A DNA stretch of 64,000 nucleotides. Source: Promicromonospora soli (GTDB taxonomy: Bacteria > Actinomycetota > Actinomycetes > Actinomycetales > Cellulomonadaceae). Made by a program: the position numbers and the translations under genes. The stretch lies in contig NZ_BNAS01000010.1 of the NCBI RefSeq assembly GCF_014653785.1, positions 1-64,000 of the forward strand. Direction: 5' to 3'. This document shows, one piece after another, positions 52,124 through 59,418 of this stretch (the first letter of the stretch is position 1; every line of letters starts with the position of its first letter). The notes beneath the pieces were generated by a model, which was given only the letters and a program-made list of their open reading frames with translations, was not told the DNA's origin and made no database searches.

Positions 52124-52186
52124 GGCTGTGGGCGTGATCGTTGCGACTTCGCGCCCCTTTTAGGCGCAATGATCACCCCCACAGCC
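52124..52186. repeat. Long imperfect palindrome downstream of the nitroreductase gene
   Basis: GGCTGTGGGCGTGATCGTTGCG is given here in two parts, GGCTGTGGGCGTGATC and GTTGCG (52124-52145). It pairs with CGCAATGATCAC plus CCCCACAGCC at the right end (to 52186), with three mismatches over about 22 bp, around an interior of about 19 nt. It is 7 nt past the nitroreductase stop and so probably terminates it. Its size suggests membership of a dispersed palindrome family. Confidence 0.65.
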
Positions 52187-52192
52187 AAGGGG

Positions 52193-52810
52193 CTAGTCGA
52201 ACTCCGGGGACGTCGTGCGGGAGCGCTTGATCTCGTAGAAGTACGGGTACCGCGCCAGCGTCACGGAGGCGTCGAACAGGGCTGCCGCCTCCTCGCCGCG
52301 CGGGATGCGCGTGAGCACGGGGCCGAAGAAGGCGACGCCGTCGACGTGGATGGTGGGCGTGCCGACGTCGTCCCCGACGGGCTTCATGCCGGCCTCGTGG
52401 GAGGCCGCGAGCTCCACGTCGTAGCCTTCGGACGCCGCCGCCTCCGCGAGGGCGGCGGGCAGCCCGGCCTCGGCGAGCGCCGCTACCGTCACGGCGTCGA
52501 AGTCCTTGTCCCGCTGGTTGTGGATGCGCGTCCCGGCCGCGGTGTAGAACGCGGAGAACGCCTCGGGGCCGTGATCCGTCTGGACCGCCGCGGCGACGCG
52601 GCCGATGCCGCGCGACAGCTCGATGCGGGCCCGGTAGTCGGCCGGGATGTCCCGGTCCTTGTTCAGCAGGTACAGGCTCATCAGCTTGAAGGTCAGCTCG
52701 ACGTCGCGGAGCTGGGCCACCTCGAGGGCCCAGCGGGACGTGATCCAGGCGAACGGGCACAGGGGGTCGACATATACGTCGACGACGGGCTTGGTAGCGG
52801 TCTCAGTCAC
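52193..52810 (-). CDS. Mycothiol-dependent nitroreductase homologue (Rv2466c family), single-Cys variant
   Basis: A 205-residue DsbA-fold protein of the Rv2466c family, closely similar along its length to the mycobacterial enzyme (WITSRWALEVAQLRDVE, NQRDKDFDAVT, GTPTIHVDGVAFFGPVL). The known enzyme uses mycothiol and has a CPWC active site. Here residues 18-21 read CPFA, so the second (resolving) Cys is Ala. The first Cys, which forms the mixed disulfide with mycothiol, remains, so a monothiol mechanism is still possible. GTG 52810 has TAGTCT 7 nt upstream. It is divergent from a small membrane-protein gene with a 23-nt intergenic space. Confidence 0.88.
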   Translation of the reverse strand: MTETATKPVVDVYVDPLCPFAWITSRWALEVAQLRDVELTFKLMSLYLLNKDRDIPADYRARIELSRGIGRVAAAVQTDHGPEAFSAFYTAAGTRIHNQRDKDFDAVTVAALAEAGLPAALAEAAASEGYDVELAASHEAGMKPVGDDVGTPTIHVDGVAFFGPVLTRIPRGEEAAALFDASVTLARYPYFYEIKRSRTTSPEFD

Positions 52811-52817
52811 GCGCAGG

Positions 52818-52827
52818 AGACTACGCT
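52818..52827. promoter_or_regulatory. Overlapping divergent -10 elements
   Basis: AGACTACGCT contains TACGCT on the plus strand (52822-52827, 6 nt before GTG 52834) and TAGTCT on the minus strand (52823-52818, 7 nt before GTG 52810). The two -10 boxes share the central TA. Both mRNAs would be leaderless, and polymerase binding on one side should exclude the other. Confidence 0.5.
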
Positions 52828-52833
52828 CACTGC

Positions 52834-53049
52834 GTGACCGGGATCCGTTGGGGAAGTCTCGCCACCGTCGTCGGCGGCGGGGTGATCTCTCTGGTGTGTC
52901 TCGTGGGCGTCGTGCTCGGTCATCCTTGGTCTGCGGTGCCCGGTGTGCTCGGTCTCTTGATGGCCGTGCGCGAGGTGCGTTACCTGCGCAGACTGCGGTC
53001 CGGGAAGATCTCCGCCATTCGGGAAAATTCGAGCCATGAACACCATTGA
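52834..53049 (+). CDS. Small two-helix membrane protein
   Basis: A 71-codon gene with GTG start 52834, favoured by TACGCT 6 nt upstream. The product has two hydrophobic segments (about residues 8-28 and 33-48) and a basic C-terminal tail (REVRYLRRLRSGK) ending in HEHH. Similar small membrane proteins are common and unannotated in actinobacteria. It is divergent from the nitroreductase gene and shares its promoter core. No function recognised. Confidence 0.6.
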   Translation: MTGIRWGSLATVVGGGVISLVCLVGVVLGHPWSAVPGVLGLLMAVREVRYLRRLRSGKISAIRENSSHEHH

Positions 53050-53101
53050 TCGCTCAAAGAGTCTTCACGCTGCCCCTGGGGCACGAGGTAGCCTGCCTGG
53101 C

Positions 53102-53851
53102 ATGACCGCCGTTCGTACCCACACGCACGCGCAGGCAGTCGACGTTGCGGTGGACCTGTTCACCCGGCAGGGGTACGAGGGAACCACCGTCGAGGAGATC
53201 GCCGACGCGGCCAAGGTCAGCCGCGCGACGTTCTTCCGCCGGTTCCGCTCGAAGGAGGACGTGGTCTTCGCCGACCACGAGCTGTTGCTCGAGGAGGTAG
53301 TGGTCATGCTGGCCGCCACCCGGCCCGACGCCCGCACCAGCGAGGAGTCCGGGCACGACCTCGGCCGCGCGTGGGACCCCGACGTCGACCCGTACCTCGA
53401 GGTGTGCCGCGCGGCACGGATGGTCTTCGACCACCACGTGGGCCAGCGCGAGACGTCGCTCGCCCGGTACGCACTGCTGCAGCAGGTGCCCGCCCTGCGC
53501 GACCGCGAGCTCATCACCACGCACCGCTACGAGCGCGCGTTCACGCACTACCTGCGGGACACGCTGCCGCCCGATCGGTCGACCTCCACGGCGTCGATAG
53601 CGTTCGCGGCCTCCGTGGTCGCGGTCCACAACTCGATCCTGCGGCGCTGGCTGCGCACCCCGTCGCTGGACCTGCGGCCTGAGCTCGAGGAGGCATTCGC
53701 CGACTTGCGGCGGGCCGCCGTCCTCGGCACCGCGGCCAGCAGCATGTCCGCCGACGGCGTCCCGCCCACCCGCCGGGTGGTCGTCGCCGTCGTCGAGGGC
53801 CTGGCCGGGCCCGACGAGGTGGCCCGCGCCGTCCGGGACGCGCTCGTCTGA
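53102..53851 (+). CDS. TetR-family regulator
   Basis: A 249-residue TetR regulator. The HTH is TTVEEIADAAKVSRATFFRRFRS (in part, residues 28-49), and the ligand domain follows. ATG 53102 is supported by TAGCCT 7 nt upstream and by the start of family similarity at TAVRTHTHAQAVDVA. An upstream in-frame ATG (53036) lacks such a signal. It lies between a small membrane-protein gene and the FMN riboswitch, with the acyl-CoA dehydrogenase gene 1.1 kb further on. Its target is unknown; a fatty-acid or acyl-CoA link is possible only by proximity. Confidence 0.87.
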   Translation: MTAVRTHTHAQAVDVAVDLFTRQGYEGTTVEEIADAAKVSRATFFRRFRSKEDVVFADHELLLEEVVVMLAATRPDARTSEESGHDLGRAWDPDVDPYLEVCRAARMVFDHHVGQRETSLARYALLQQVPALRDRELITTHRYERAFTHYLRDTLPPDRSTSTASIAFAASVVAVHNSILRRWLRTPSLDLRPELEEAFADLRRAAVLGTAASSMSADGVPPTRRVVVAVVEGLAGPDEVARAVRDALV

Positions 53852-53937
53852 GTCTGCAGTCAGACACTCCGGGGTGTTCCGGGCGGGAATGAGCCCATGG
53901 CATCCTGTGTTCCGCTAGACATCGTGCAGCAGATGCA

Positions 53938-54071
53938 CACGTGCTCCGGGGTCGGTGAAATTCCGAGCCGGCGGTCATAGTCCGCGACCCGGGCCTCCCT
54001 GAAGGAAGGCCCGGTTGACCTGGTGAGATTCCAGGACCGACGGTCAAAGTCCGGATGGGAGGAAGCACGTG
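53938..54071 (+). ncRNA. FMN riboswitch (RFN element)
   Basis: The conserved RFN consensus is read directly. P1 arms are CACGTGCT (53938-53945) and AGCACGTG (54064-54071), with GGGGTCGGTGAAATTCCGAG, CCGGCGGTCATAGTCCGCGA, TGGTGAGATTCCAG, ACCGACGGTCAAAGTCCGGA and TGGGAGGAAG in order. A GGGCCTC.../GAAGGAAGGCCC stem forms the variable arm. It precedes pnuX by 116 nt. The 54072-54187 stretch is very GC-rich and can form alternative stems near the Shine-Dalgarno, so translational control by FMN is likely. Confidence 0.97.
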
Positions 54072-54187
54072 CGGCGCGCGCCGTCGCCCCCTCCGGGCCA
54101 CGTCTCCGCGCCGTCGTCGGCGCCCTCGTGGCGCGCCGGCCCTCACCCCGGAGTCCCCGTGTGCGGACATTCGGAGAGGGAAGAGAC

Positions 54188-54871
54188 ATGGACTGGTTCC
54201 GCGCCGCCTACGACGCGACGTTCCTGGTCGGCGACCAGCAGATCTACTGGCGTGAGGTCATCGGCAACCTGTTCGGGCTGGCGTCCGCGCTGGGTGGGCT
54301 GCGCCGCAAGGTGTGGGCGTGGCCGGTGGGCATCGTCGGCAACATCCTGCTCTTCACCGTCTTCATGGGCTCCTGGTTCGGCGAGACGACGCGGGCCGAC
54401 ATGCTGGGCCAGGCCGGCCGCCAGATCATGTTCATCGCGGTCTCGATCTACGGCTGGTACCGCTGGCGGCAGACCGAGCGGCTGGGCGGCGTCGGAACCG
54501 TGGCGGTGCACCCCCGCTGGGCCTCGTGGCGGGCCCGCGTCGGCCTCCTGACCGGGATGTTCGCCGGCACGCTGCTCCTCACCCCGCTCTTCCGGACCCT
54601 CGGCTCGTACGAGCCGGTCTGGGCCGACGCCTGGATCTTCATGGGCTCCGTGCTCGCCACCTACGGCATGGCCAAGGGCTGGGTCGAGTTCTGGCTGATC
54701 TGGGTGGCCGTCGACCTCGTCGGCGTTCCCCTGCTGTTCTCCGCCGGCTACTGGGCGACCGCCCTGATGTACGTGTTCTACGGCCTGTTCACGCTGTTCG
54801 GGTTCTTCGCGTGGTGGCGCATCAGCCGCCAGGAGAGCGCCGACCCGGACAACGTAGTGGTGACGGCCTGA
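54188..54871 (+). CDS. pnuX: Riboflavin transporter PnuX/RibM (PnuC family)
   Basis: A 227-residue PnuC-family membrane protein with about seven hydrophobic segments. The motif WPVGIVGNILLFTVFMGSWF near 45-64 and YGWYRWRQ near 93-100 are family marks. FMN-riboswitch-controlled PnuC homologues in corynebacteria and streptomycetes (PnuX/RibM) take up riboflavin by facilitated diffusion. The riboswitch directly upstream makes that role far more likely than nicotinamide riboside transport. ATG 54188 follows gagagggaaga at good spacing. Single-gene transcript; flavin excess should switch it off. Confidence 0.94.
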   Translation: MDWFRAAYDATFLVGDQQIYWREVIGNLFGLASALGGLRRKVWAWPVGIVGNILLFTVFMGSWFGETTRADMLGQAGRQIMFIAVSIYGWYRWRQTERLGGVGTVAVHPRWASWRARVGLLTGMFAGTLLLTPLFRTLGSYEPVWADAWIFMGSVLATYGMAKGWVEFWLIWVAVDLVGVPLLFSAGYWATALMYVFYGLFTLFGFFAWWRISRQESADPDNVVVTA

Positions 54872-54956
54872 TCGCGTACCGTCGGCCGACGCGCCTGGGC
54901 CCACGGGCGTGTCTGCCGCCACGCCGACGACACACTCGGGTGAGACGTAGTCTCGC

Positions 54957-54985
54957 TTGACCTGATACCCGGTTCCCCGCACCAT
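54957..54985 (+). promoter_or_regulatory. Candidate leaderless promoter of the acyl-CoA dehydrogenase gene
   Basis: TTGACC (54957-54962), a 17-nt spacer, CACCAT (54980-54985), then 6 nt to ATG 54992. Just upstream, GAGACGTAGTCTC (54942-54954) is a perfect 5-3-5 palindrome that may be an operator. Confidence 0.5.
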
Positions 54986-54991
54986 GGACGC

Positions 54992-56212
54992 ATGACTCAG
55001 ACTCCCGGGGTGACGGCGCCCGACTACGACCTCACGCAGCCGCTCGACATCGACTTCGCCGGCGCCTTCGCCGACGTCACCGAGGAGGAGCGGGCGCACC
55101 AGCTCGCCGTCCGTCAGTTCGTGCAGGACGAGGTCCTGCCCGTCATCGACGGCTACTGGGAGCGGTACGAGGTCCCGATGGACCTGGTCAAGCGCATGGC
55201 CGAGCTGGACTTCCTGCGCGACGGCGTGGACGTGCCCGGCCTCCCGAGGATCTCCAAGATGGCATCGGGCCTGGCCGCGATGGAGATGTCGCGCGGCGAC
55301 GGCTCGGTGACCACCATCGGCGGCGTGCAGGGCGGCCTCGCGCTGCGCTCGATAGTGATGCTCGGGTCGGACGAGCAGATCGAGAAGTACGCCGGCCCGA
55401 TGGCCCGCGGCGAGGTCCTCGGCGCGTTCGCGCTGACCGAGCCCACGCACGGCTCGGACTCGGTTGGCCTGGAGACCTCCGCTGTCAAGGAGACGCGGGA
55501 CGGCGTCGAGGGCTACGTCATCAACGGCGAGAAGAAGTGGATCGGCTTCGGCTCGATCGGCGACATCTCTGTGGTGTGGGCCCGCGGCGAGGACGGCCAG
55601 GTCCACGGCTACATCGTGCCGCAGGACACCCCCGGGTACGTCGCGAAGACCATCGAGGGCAAGATCTCGCTGCGCGCCATCCACCAGGCGCACATCGTGC
55701 TGACCGACGTGTTCGTCCCGGCCGACAGCCTCCTGCCGAAGGCCCGCTCCTTCAAGGACACGGGCCGCGTCCTGTTCGCGACCCGGCTCGGCGTCGCGTG
55801 GGGCGCAGTCGGGCAGGCCATCGCCTGCTACGAGGCAGCGGTGGCCTACTCCAAGCAGCGTTCGCAGTTCGGCAGGCCGCTGGCGGCGAGCCAGATGGTG
55901 CAGGAGCGCCTCACCAAGATGCTGTCGATCCTCACCCAGATGCAGCTACTCGTGAAGCAGATGACGCGCCTCGACGAGGCCGGCGGGCTCAGCGGACCGC
56001 AGGCCTCGCTCGCCAAGTACACCTGCACGCGGGGCGCGCGCGAGATCGCGGCGATCGCCCGCGACCTGCTCGGCGGCAACGGCATCCTGCTGGAGAACCG
56101 CGTGGCCCGGCACTTCACCGACATCGAGGCCCTGCACACCTACGAGGGCACGGAGAGCATGCAGGCTCTGATCATCGGCCGGGAGATCACGGGCACCAGC
56201 GCGTTCGCCTAG
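54992..56212 (+). CDS. Acyl-CoA dehydrogenase (glutaryl-CoA dehydrogenase-like)
   Basis: A 406-residue flavin enzyme that dehydrogenates an acyl-CoA thioester, passing electrons to ETF. Family segments are FALTEPTHGSDSVGLETSA near 148-166 (FAD/substrate loop), NGEKKWIGFGSIGD near 180-193, QFGRPLAASQMVQERL near 295-310, and ARDLLGGNGI near 355. The catalytic Glu is probably the one in HTYEGTESMQALIIGR near 385. The pattern resembles glutaryl-CoA dehydrogenases, but substrate cannot be fixed by eye. No other beta-oxidation gene is adjacent. A palindrome and a leaderless promoter precede it, pointing to regulated single-gene expression. Confidence 0.9.
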   Translation: MTQTPGVTAPDYDLTQPLDIDFAGAFADVTEEERAHQLAVRQFVQDEVLPVIDGYWERYEVPMDLVKRMAELDFLRDGVDVPGLPRISKMASGLAAMEMSRGDGSVTTIGGVQGGLALRSIVMLGSDEQIEKYAGPMARGEVLGAFALTEPTHGSDSVGLETSAVKETRDGVEGYVINGEKKWIGFGSIGDISVVWARGEDGQVHGYIVPQDTPGYVAKTIEGKISLRAIHQAHIVLTDVFVPADSLLPKARSFKDTGRVLFATRLGVAWGAVGQAIACYEAAVAYSKQRSQFGRPLAASQMVQERLTKMLSILTQMQLLVKQMTRLDEAGGLSGPQASLAKYTCTRGAREIAAIARDLLGGNGILLENRVARHFTDIEALHTYEGTESMQALIIGREITGTSAFA

Positions 56213-56309
56213 CCCCCCGCCGGGGTAGGGCGGGGTAGGGGAAACCCCACCCTCACCCCGTGGGGCCACAGCATGTCGCGCGCGCATCGGTCGGCCTAGT
56301 GTCATTTCC

Positions 56310-57707
56310 ATGACCAGCGATGACGGCCCGGCACCGGTGCCTCAGCCCCGCACCCTCGAGGACCACGTCGCGCCCGCGCTCGTCTCTGGCGACGCGTTCT
56401 TCCGGGCGCCGTATCACCCCGCCACCTGGCGCGCCTACGCCGCGCTCGGCGTCGGCTGGATCTGGCACCTGACGGCCGGCCTGACCCTGTGGATACTCGT
56501 CCTGGTGTCGGCCGGCGTCGTGCCCGCGCTCGGCGTCGGCCTGCCGCTCCTCGCCGTCTGCCTCGTCGCCGCGCGCTGGTTCGGCGCGGCCGAACGGGCC
56601 CGCATCGCCATCCAGACCGGGGTAACGATCCCCGCCCCGTACCCGGTGCCCGTGGCCCGGAGTCTTTGGTCGAGGCTGTGGGCTCCGATCCGCGACAGCC
56701 GGGCCTGGGCGGCCACGCTCTACGCCTTCCTGGCGATGTTCGTCAGCATCGCGTTCTTCACGATCGCCACGGCCTTGGCCGCGGCGGCGATCGCCGCGGT
56801 AGCCTTCGTGGCGGTGGGCCGGAGCAGCGCCCTCGCCGAGTGGTCCGGCCTGTCGTGGCCGGCCACGGTGGTCGGCGCTCTCGCCGGCGCCGTCGTGCTC
56901 GTATGGGCGGCGTCCGCCCTCGCGCAGTACGGGTCCTATCTCATGGTGCGCCTCGCGACGATCCTGCTCGGCCCGTCCGCCGCCGACGTCGCCCACGCCC
57001 GGGCCGCCGCGGCCGAGCAGGAGACGCGCGTCGCCGAGGCCGCCGCGCACACCGCCCGGGAACGCGCGGTGGTCCTCACCGAGTCGCGCACGGCGGCAGT
57101 CTCGGCCGCCGACACCGAGCGCCGCCGCATCGAACGCGACCTGCACGACGGCGCCCAGCAGCGCCTCGTCGCCCTCGGCGTCGAGCTCGGCGTGGCCCGC
57201 CGCCTGGCCGACAAGGACCCCGAGCACGCGGTCGCCGCCCTGGAGCTCGCGCACCGCGAGATCAAGGAGACCCTCGCCGAGCTGCGCGACCTGGTGCGCG
57301 GCATCCACCCCGCCGTCCTCTCCGACCGCGGGCTCGACGCCGCGCTCTCCGCGCTCGCCGGCCGCAGCCCGGTCCCCGTCCGCGTGGAGGTGGTCGGGGA
57401 CCTCGCGCCCGCCGGCTCGGCCGCGCAGGCCGCCGCGTACTTCGTGGTCGCCGAGGCCCTGACCAACGTCGCCAAGCACGCCGGCGCCGACTCGGTCTGG
57501 GTACGGGCGAGCCTGGTCCCCGACGACCATCCGCTGCGCCTGCGCGTCGCGGTGTGCGACGACGGCCGGGGCGGCGCCGAGCCGTCCCCCGGCAGCGGGC
57601 TCGAGGGCCTGCGCGGCCGCGTCGCGGCCCTGGACGGCACGTTCGAGCTCGACAGCCCGCCCGGCAAGGGCACCCGCCTGACCGTGGAGGTCCCGTGCGC
57701 ATCGTGA
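56310..57707 (+). CDS. Sensor histidine kinase (NarX/DesK type)
   Basis: A 465-residue two-component sensor kinase. Two pairs of hydrophobic segments lie at about 45-90 and 135-210 with little extracytoplasmic sequence, so it probably senses a membrane or intramembrane signal. The HisKA_3 phosphoacceptor is RDLHDGAQQRL with His279. The ATPase domain shows NVAKHAGA near 388-395 and CDDGRGG near 418, and ends with GLEGLRGRV. ATG 56310 has TAGTGT 7 nt upstream. Its last 13 nt overlap the response-regulator start, so the two are coupled. Confidence 0.93.
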   Translation: MTSDDGPAPVPQPRTLEDHVAPALVSGDAFFRAPYHPATWRAYAALGVGWIWHLTAGLTLWILVLVSAGVVPALGVGLPLLAVCLVAARWFGAAERARIAIQTGVTIPAPYPVPVARSLWSRLWAPIRDSRAWAATLYAFLAMFVSIAFFTIATALAAAAIAAVAFVAVGRSSALAEWSGLSWPATVVGALAGAVVLVWAASALAQYGSYLMVRLATILLGPSAADVAHARAAAAEQETRVAEAAAHTARERAVVLTESRTAAVSAADTERRRIERDLHDGAQQRLVALGVELGVARRLADKDPEHAVAALELAHREIKETLAELRDLVRGIHPAVLSDRGLDAALSALAGRSPVPVRVEVVGDLAPAGSAAQAAAYFVVAEALTNVAKHAGADSVWVRASLVPDDHPLRLRVAVCDDGRGGAEPSPGSGLEGLRGRVAALDGTFELDSPPGKGTRLTVEVPCAS

Positions 57708-58354
57708 TCGCGGAGGACTCGGTCCTCCTCCTGGACGGCCTCACCCGGCTGCTCGCCGCCGAGGGCCACACCGTGACGGGCCACGGCACCGCGGACAGCC
57801 TGGTCCGGGCGCTCTCGACGTCCGACGCCGAGCTGCCCGACCTGCTCGTCACCGACGTCCGGATGCCGCCGTCGCACACCGACGAAGGGCTGCGCGCAGC
57901 GGTGCACCTGCGCAGCCTCCACCCGGACCTGCCCGTCCTCGTGCTCTCGCAGTACGTGGAGCAGAGCTACGCGACCGAGCTGTTCGCGCGCGGCGCGCGC
58001 GGCCTGGGCTACGTGCTCAAGGACCGCGTGGCCGACGTCGACGAGTTCCTCGACGCCGTAGCCCGGGTGTCCGGTGGCGGGACCGTCGTGGACCCCGAGG
58101 TGGTCACCCAGATCATCGCGCGGCACCCCGGCTCCGACCTCGACGTCCTGACCCGGCGCGAGCGCGAGGTGCTCGAGCTCATGGCCGAGGGGCGTTCCAA
58201 CGCCGCCATCGCGGACCGCCTCGTCGTGGGGCTGGCCGCCGTGGAGAAGCATGTCACCAACATCCTGAACAAGCTCGGCCTCCCGCCGGCCCCCGACGAC
58301 CACCGCCGTGTGCTCGCCGTGCTGCGCTGGCTCGACCAGAACGGATCCCGATGA
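57695..58354 (+). CDS. LuxR/NarL-type response regulator
   Basis: A 219-residue response regulator. The receiver has acidic residues at AEDS (7-8), phosphoacceptor Asp54 in VTDVRMPP, and Lys109 in VLKDRV. The C-terminal LuxR HTH runs from LTRREREVLELMAEGRSNAA (about 148-167) through AIADRL and ends in EKHVTNILNKLGL. Partner of the kinase encoded just upstream. GTG 57695 lies inside the kinase gene. The next gene starts 4 nt before its stop, so the DUF4097 protein is made from the same mRNA and may be target or sensor. Confidence 0.94.
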   Translation: MRIVIAEDSVLLLDGLTRLLAAEGHTVTGHGTADSLVRALSTSDAELPDLLVTDVRMPPSHTDEGLRAAVHLRSLHPDLPVLVLSQYVEQSYATELFARGARGLGYVLKDRVADVDEFLDAVARVSGGGTVVDPEVVTQIIARHPGSDLDVLTRREREVLELMAEGRSNAAIADRLVVGLAAVEKHVTNILNKLGLPPAPDDHRRVLAVLRWLDQNGSR

Positions 58355-59328
58355 TGAACCAGCCCAGTCCCGAGAATCACCCCGTCCCCGCGGACGCCGT
58401 CGGGCCGCCCGGGCCGTACGCCCAGCAGGGGCCGTACGCGCAGGACGACGGCGCGTACCCGCCCGGGCCGCCGCGTCGCAGCGCGACCGGCCGGGTCCTG
58501 GGGGCGGCCGGCGCGGTCCTCGCCCTCGCGGTGGTCGCCTTCGGCGCGCTGTTCCTCGTCGACCTGGCGATGTCCGAGACCACCACGACCAGCCATTCCT
58601 ACGACGCCGTGGACTCCGTCGAGCTGGTGGCCGACGGCGACGTGACGGTGACTGCCGCCGAGGGCGACATCGAGGTGGACGCCATCGCGCACAGCGGGAT
58701 GCGGGAGCCCACCTACTCGGAGGACGTGTCCGGCAGCAGGCTCGAGATAACGCACCGGTGCGGGTGGTCCATCTTCCTGCCCCGCTGCTCAGGCGAGCTC
58801 GACGTGACCCTGCCCGCAGGCACGGAGGTGGTCATCCGCACGGAGAACGGCGACGTCGTCGCGACCGGCCTGGCCGGCGAGGTGTCCCTGAACACGAGCA
58901 ACGGCCGGGTCGAGGCCGGCGACATCGGCGGCCGGCTCCTCGCGGACTCCAGCAACGGCGACATCGACGTCACGGACTCCGGGGCCGACGTCGTGGCCTC
59001 CACCTCGAACGGCGAGATCTCCATCCTCGGCGTCGACGGCACCGTCACCGCCGACACGAGCAACGGCCGGATCACCATCGACTCGGTGACCGGCGACGCC
59101 TCGGCGACGACCAGCAACGGGTCGGTCGAGGTCTCGGCGGTGGACGGTGACGTCTACGGCGAGACCAGCAACGGCGGGATCACCGTGATCGGCAACGGCG
59201 AGCCCGTGGCCCTGACGCTGGAGACCTCGAACGGCGACGAGATCATCGAGGGCCCGACCGACCCGGATGCCGAGCGCACCGTCGAGATCCGCAGCTCGAA
59301 CGGTGACGTCGCCTATCTCAACCAGTAG
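58351..59328 (+). CDS. DUF4097-type beta-helix surface protein
   Basis: A 325-residue membrane-anchored protein. The proline-rich cytoplasmic N-terminus is followed by one transmembrane helix at about 48-70. Residues 80-325 form an extracytoplasmic right-handed beta-helix of the DUF4097 type. At least eight turns carry the motif (T/S)SNG-x-(I/V), such as LNTSNGRVE, ADSSNGDID, ASTSNGEIS, ADTSNGRIT and ATTSNGSVE, spaced 17-19 residues. Two Cys (HRCGWSIFLPRCSG) probably form a disulfide cap. The start overlaps the response-regulator stop by 4 nt. Such proteins accompany two-component systems but their role is not known. Confidence 0.85.
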   Translation: MMNQPSPENHPVPADAVGPPGPYAQQGPYAQDDGAYPPGPPRRSATGRVLGAAGAVLALAVVAFGALFLVDLAMSETTTTSHSYDAVDSVELVADGDVTVTAAEGDIEVDAIAHSGMREPTYSEDVSGSRLEITHRCGWSIFLPRCSGELDVTLPAGTEVVIRTENGDVVATGLAGEVSLNTSNGRVEAGDIGGRLLADSSNGDIDVTDSGADVVASTSNGEISILGVDGTVTADTSNGRITIDSVTGDASATTSNGSVEVSAVDGDVYGETSNGGITVIGNGEPVALTLETSNGDEIIEGPTDPDAERTVEIRSSNGDVAYLNQ

Positions 59329-59348
59329 ACAGGCGCCCTTGCCGAAGT

Positions 59349-59389
59349 AGTCGTGTGGCGAGGTAGTAGTACTACCTCGCCACACGACT
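59349..59389. terminator. Perfect 41-bp palindrome
   Basis: AGTCGTGTGGCGAGGTAGTA (59349-59368), one central G, and its exact complement TACTACCTCGCCACACGACT (59370-59389). It lies 20 nt after the DUF4097 stop and 29 nt before the next start; as RNA it would be a strong terminator. A perfect 20-bp arm is more than a terminator needs. Confidence 0.8.
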
Positions 59390-59418
59390 TCTCCAACGCC
59401 GGCCCGATCAGTGCAAGG

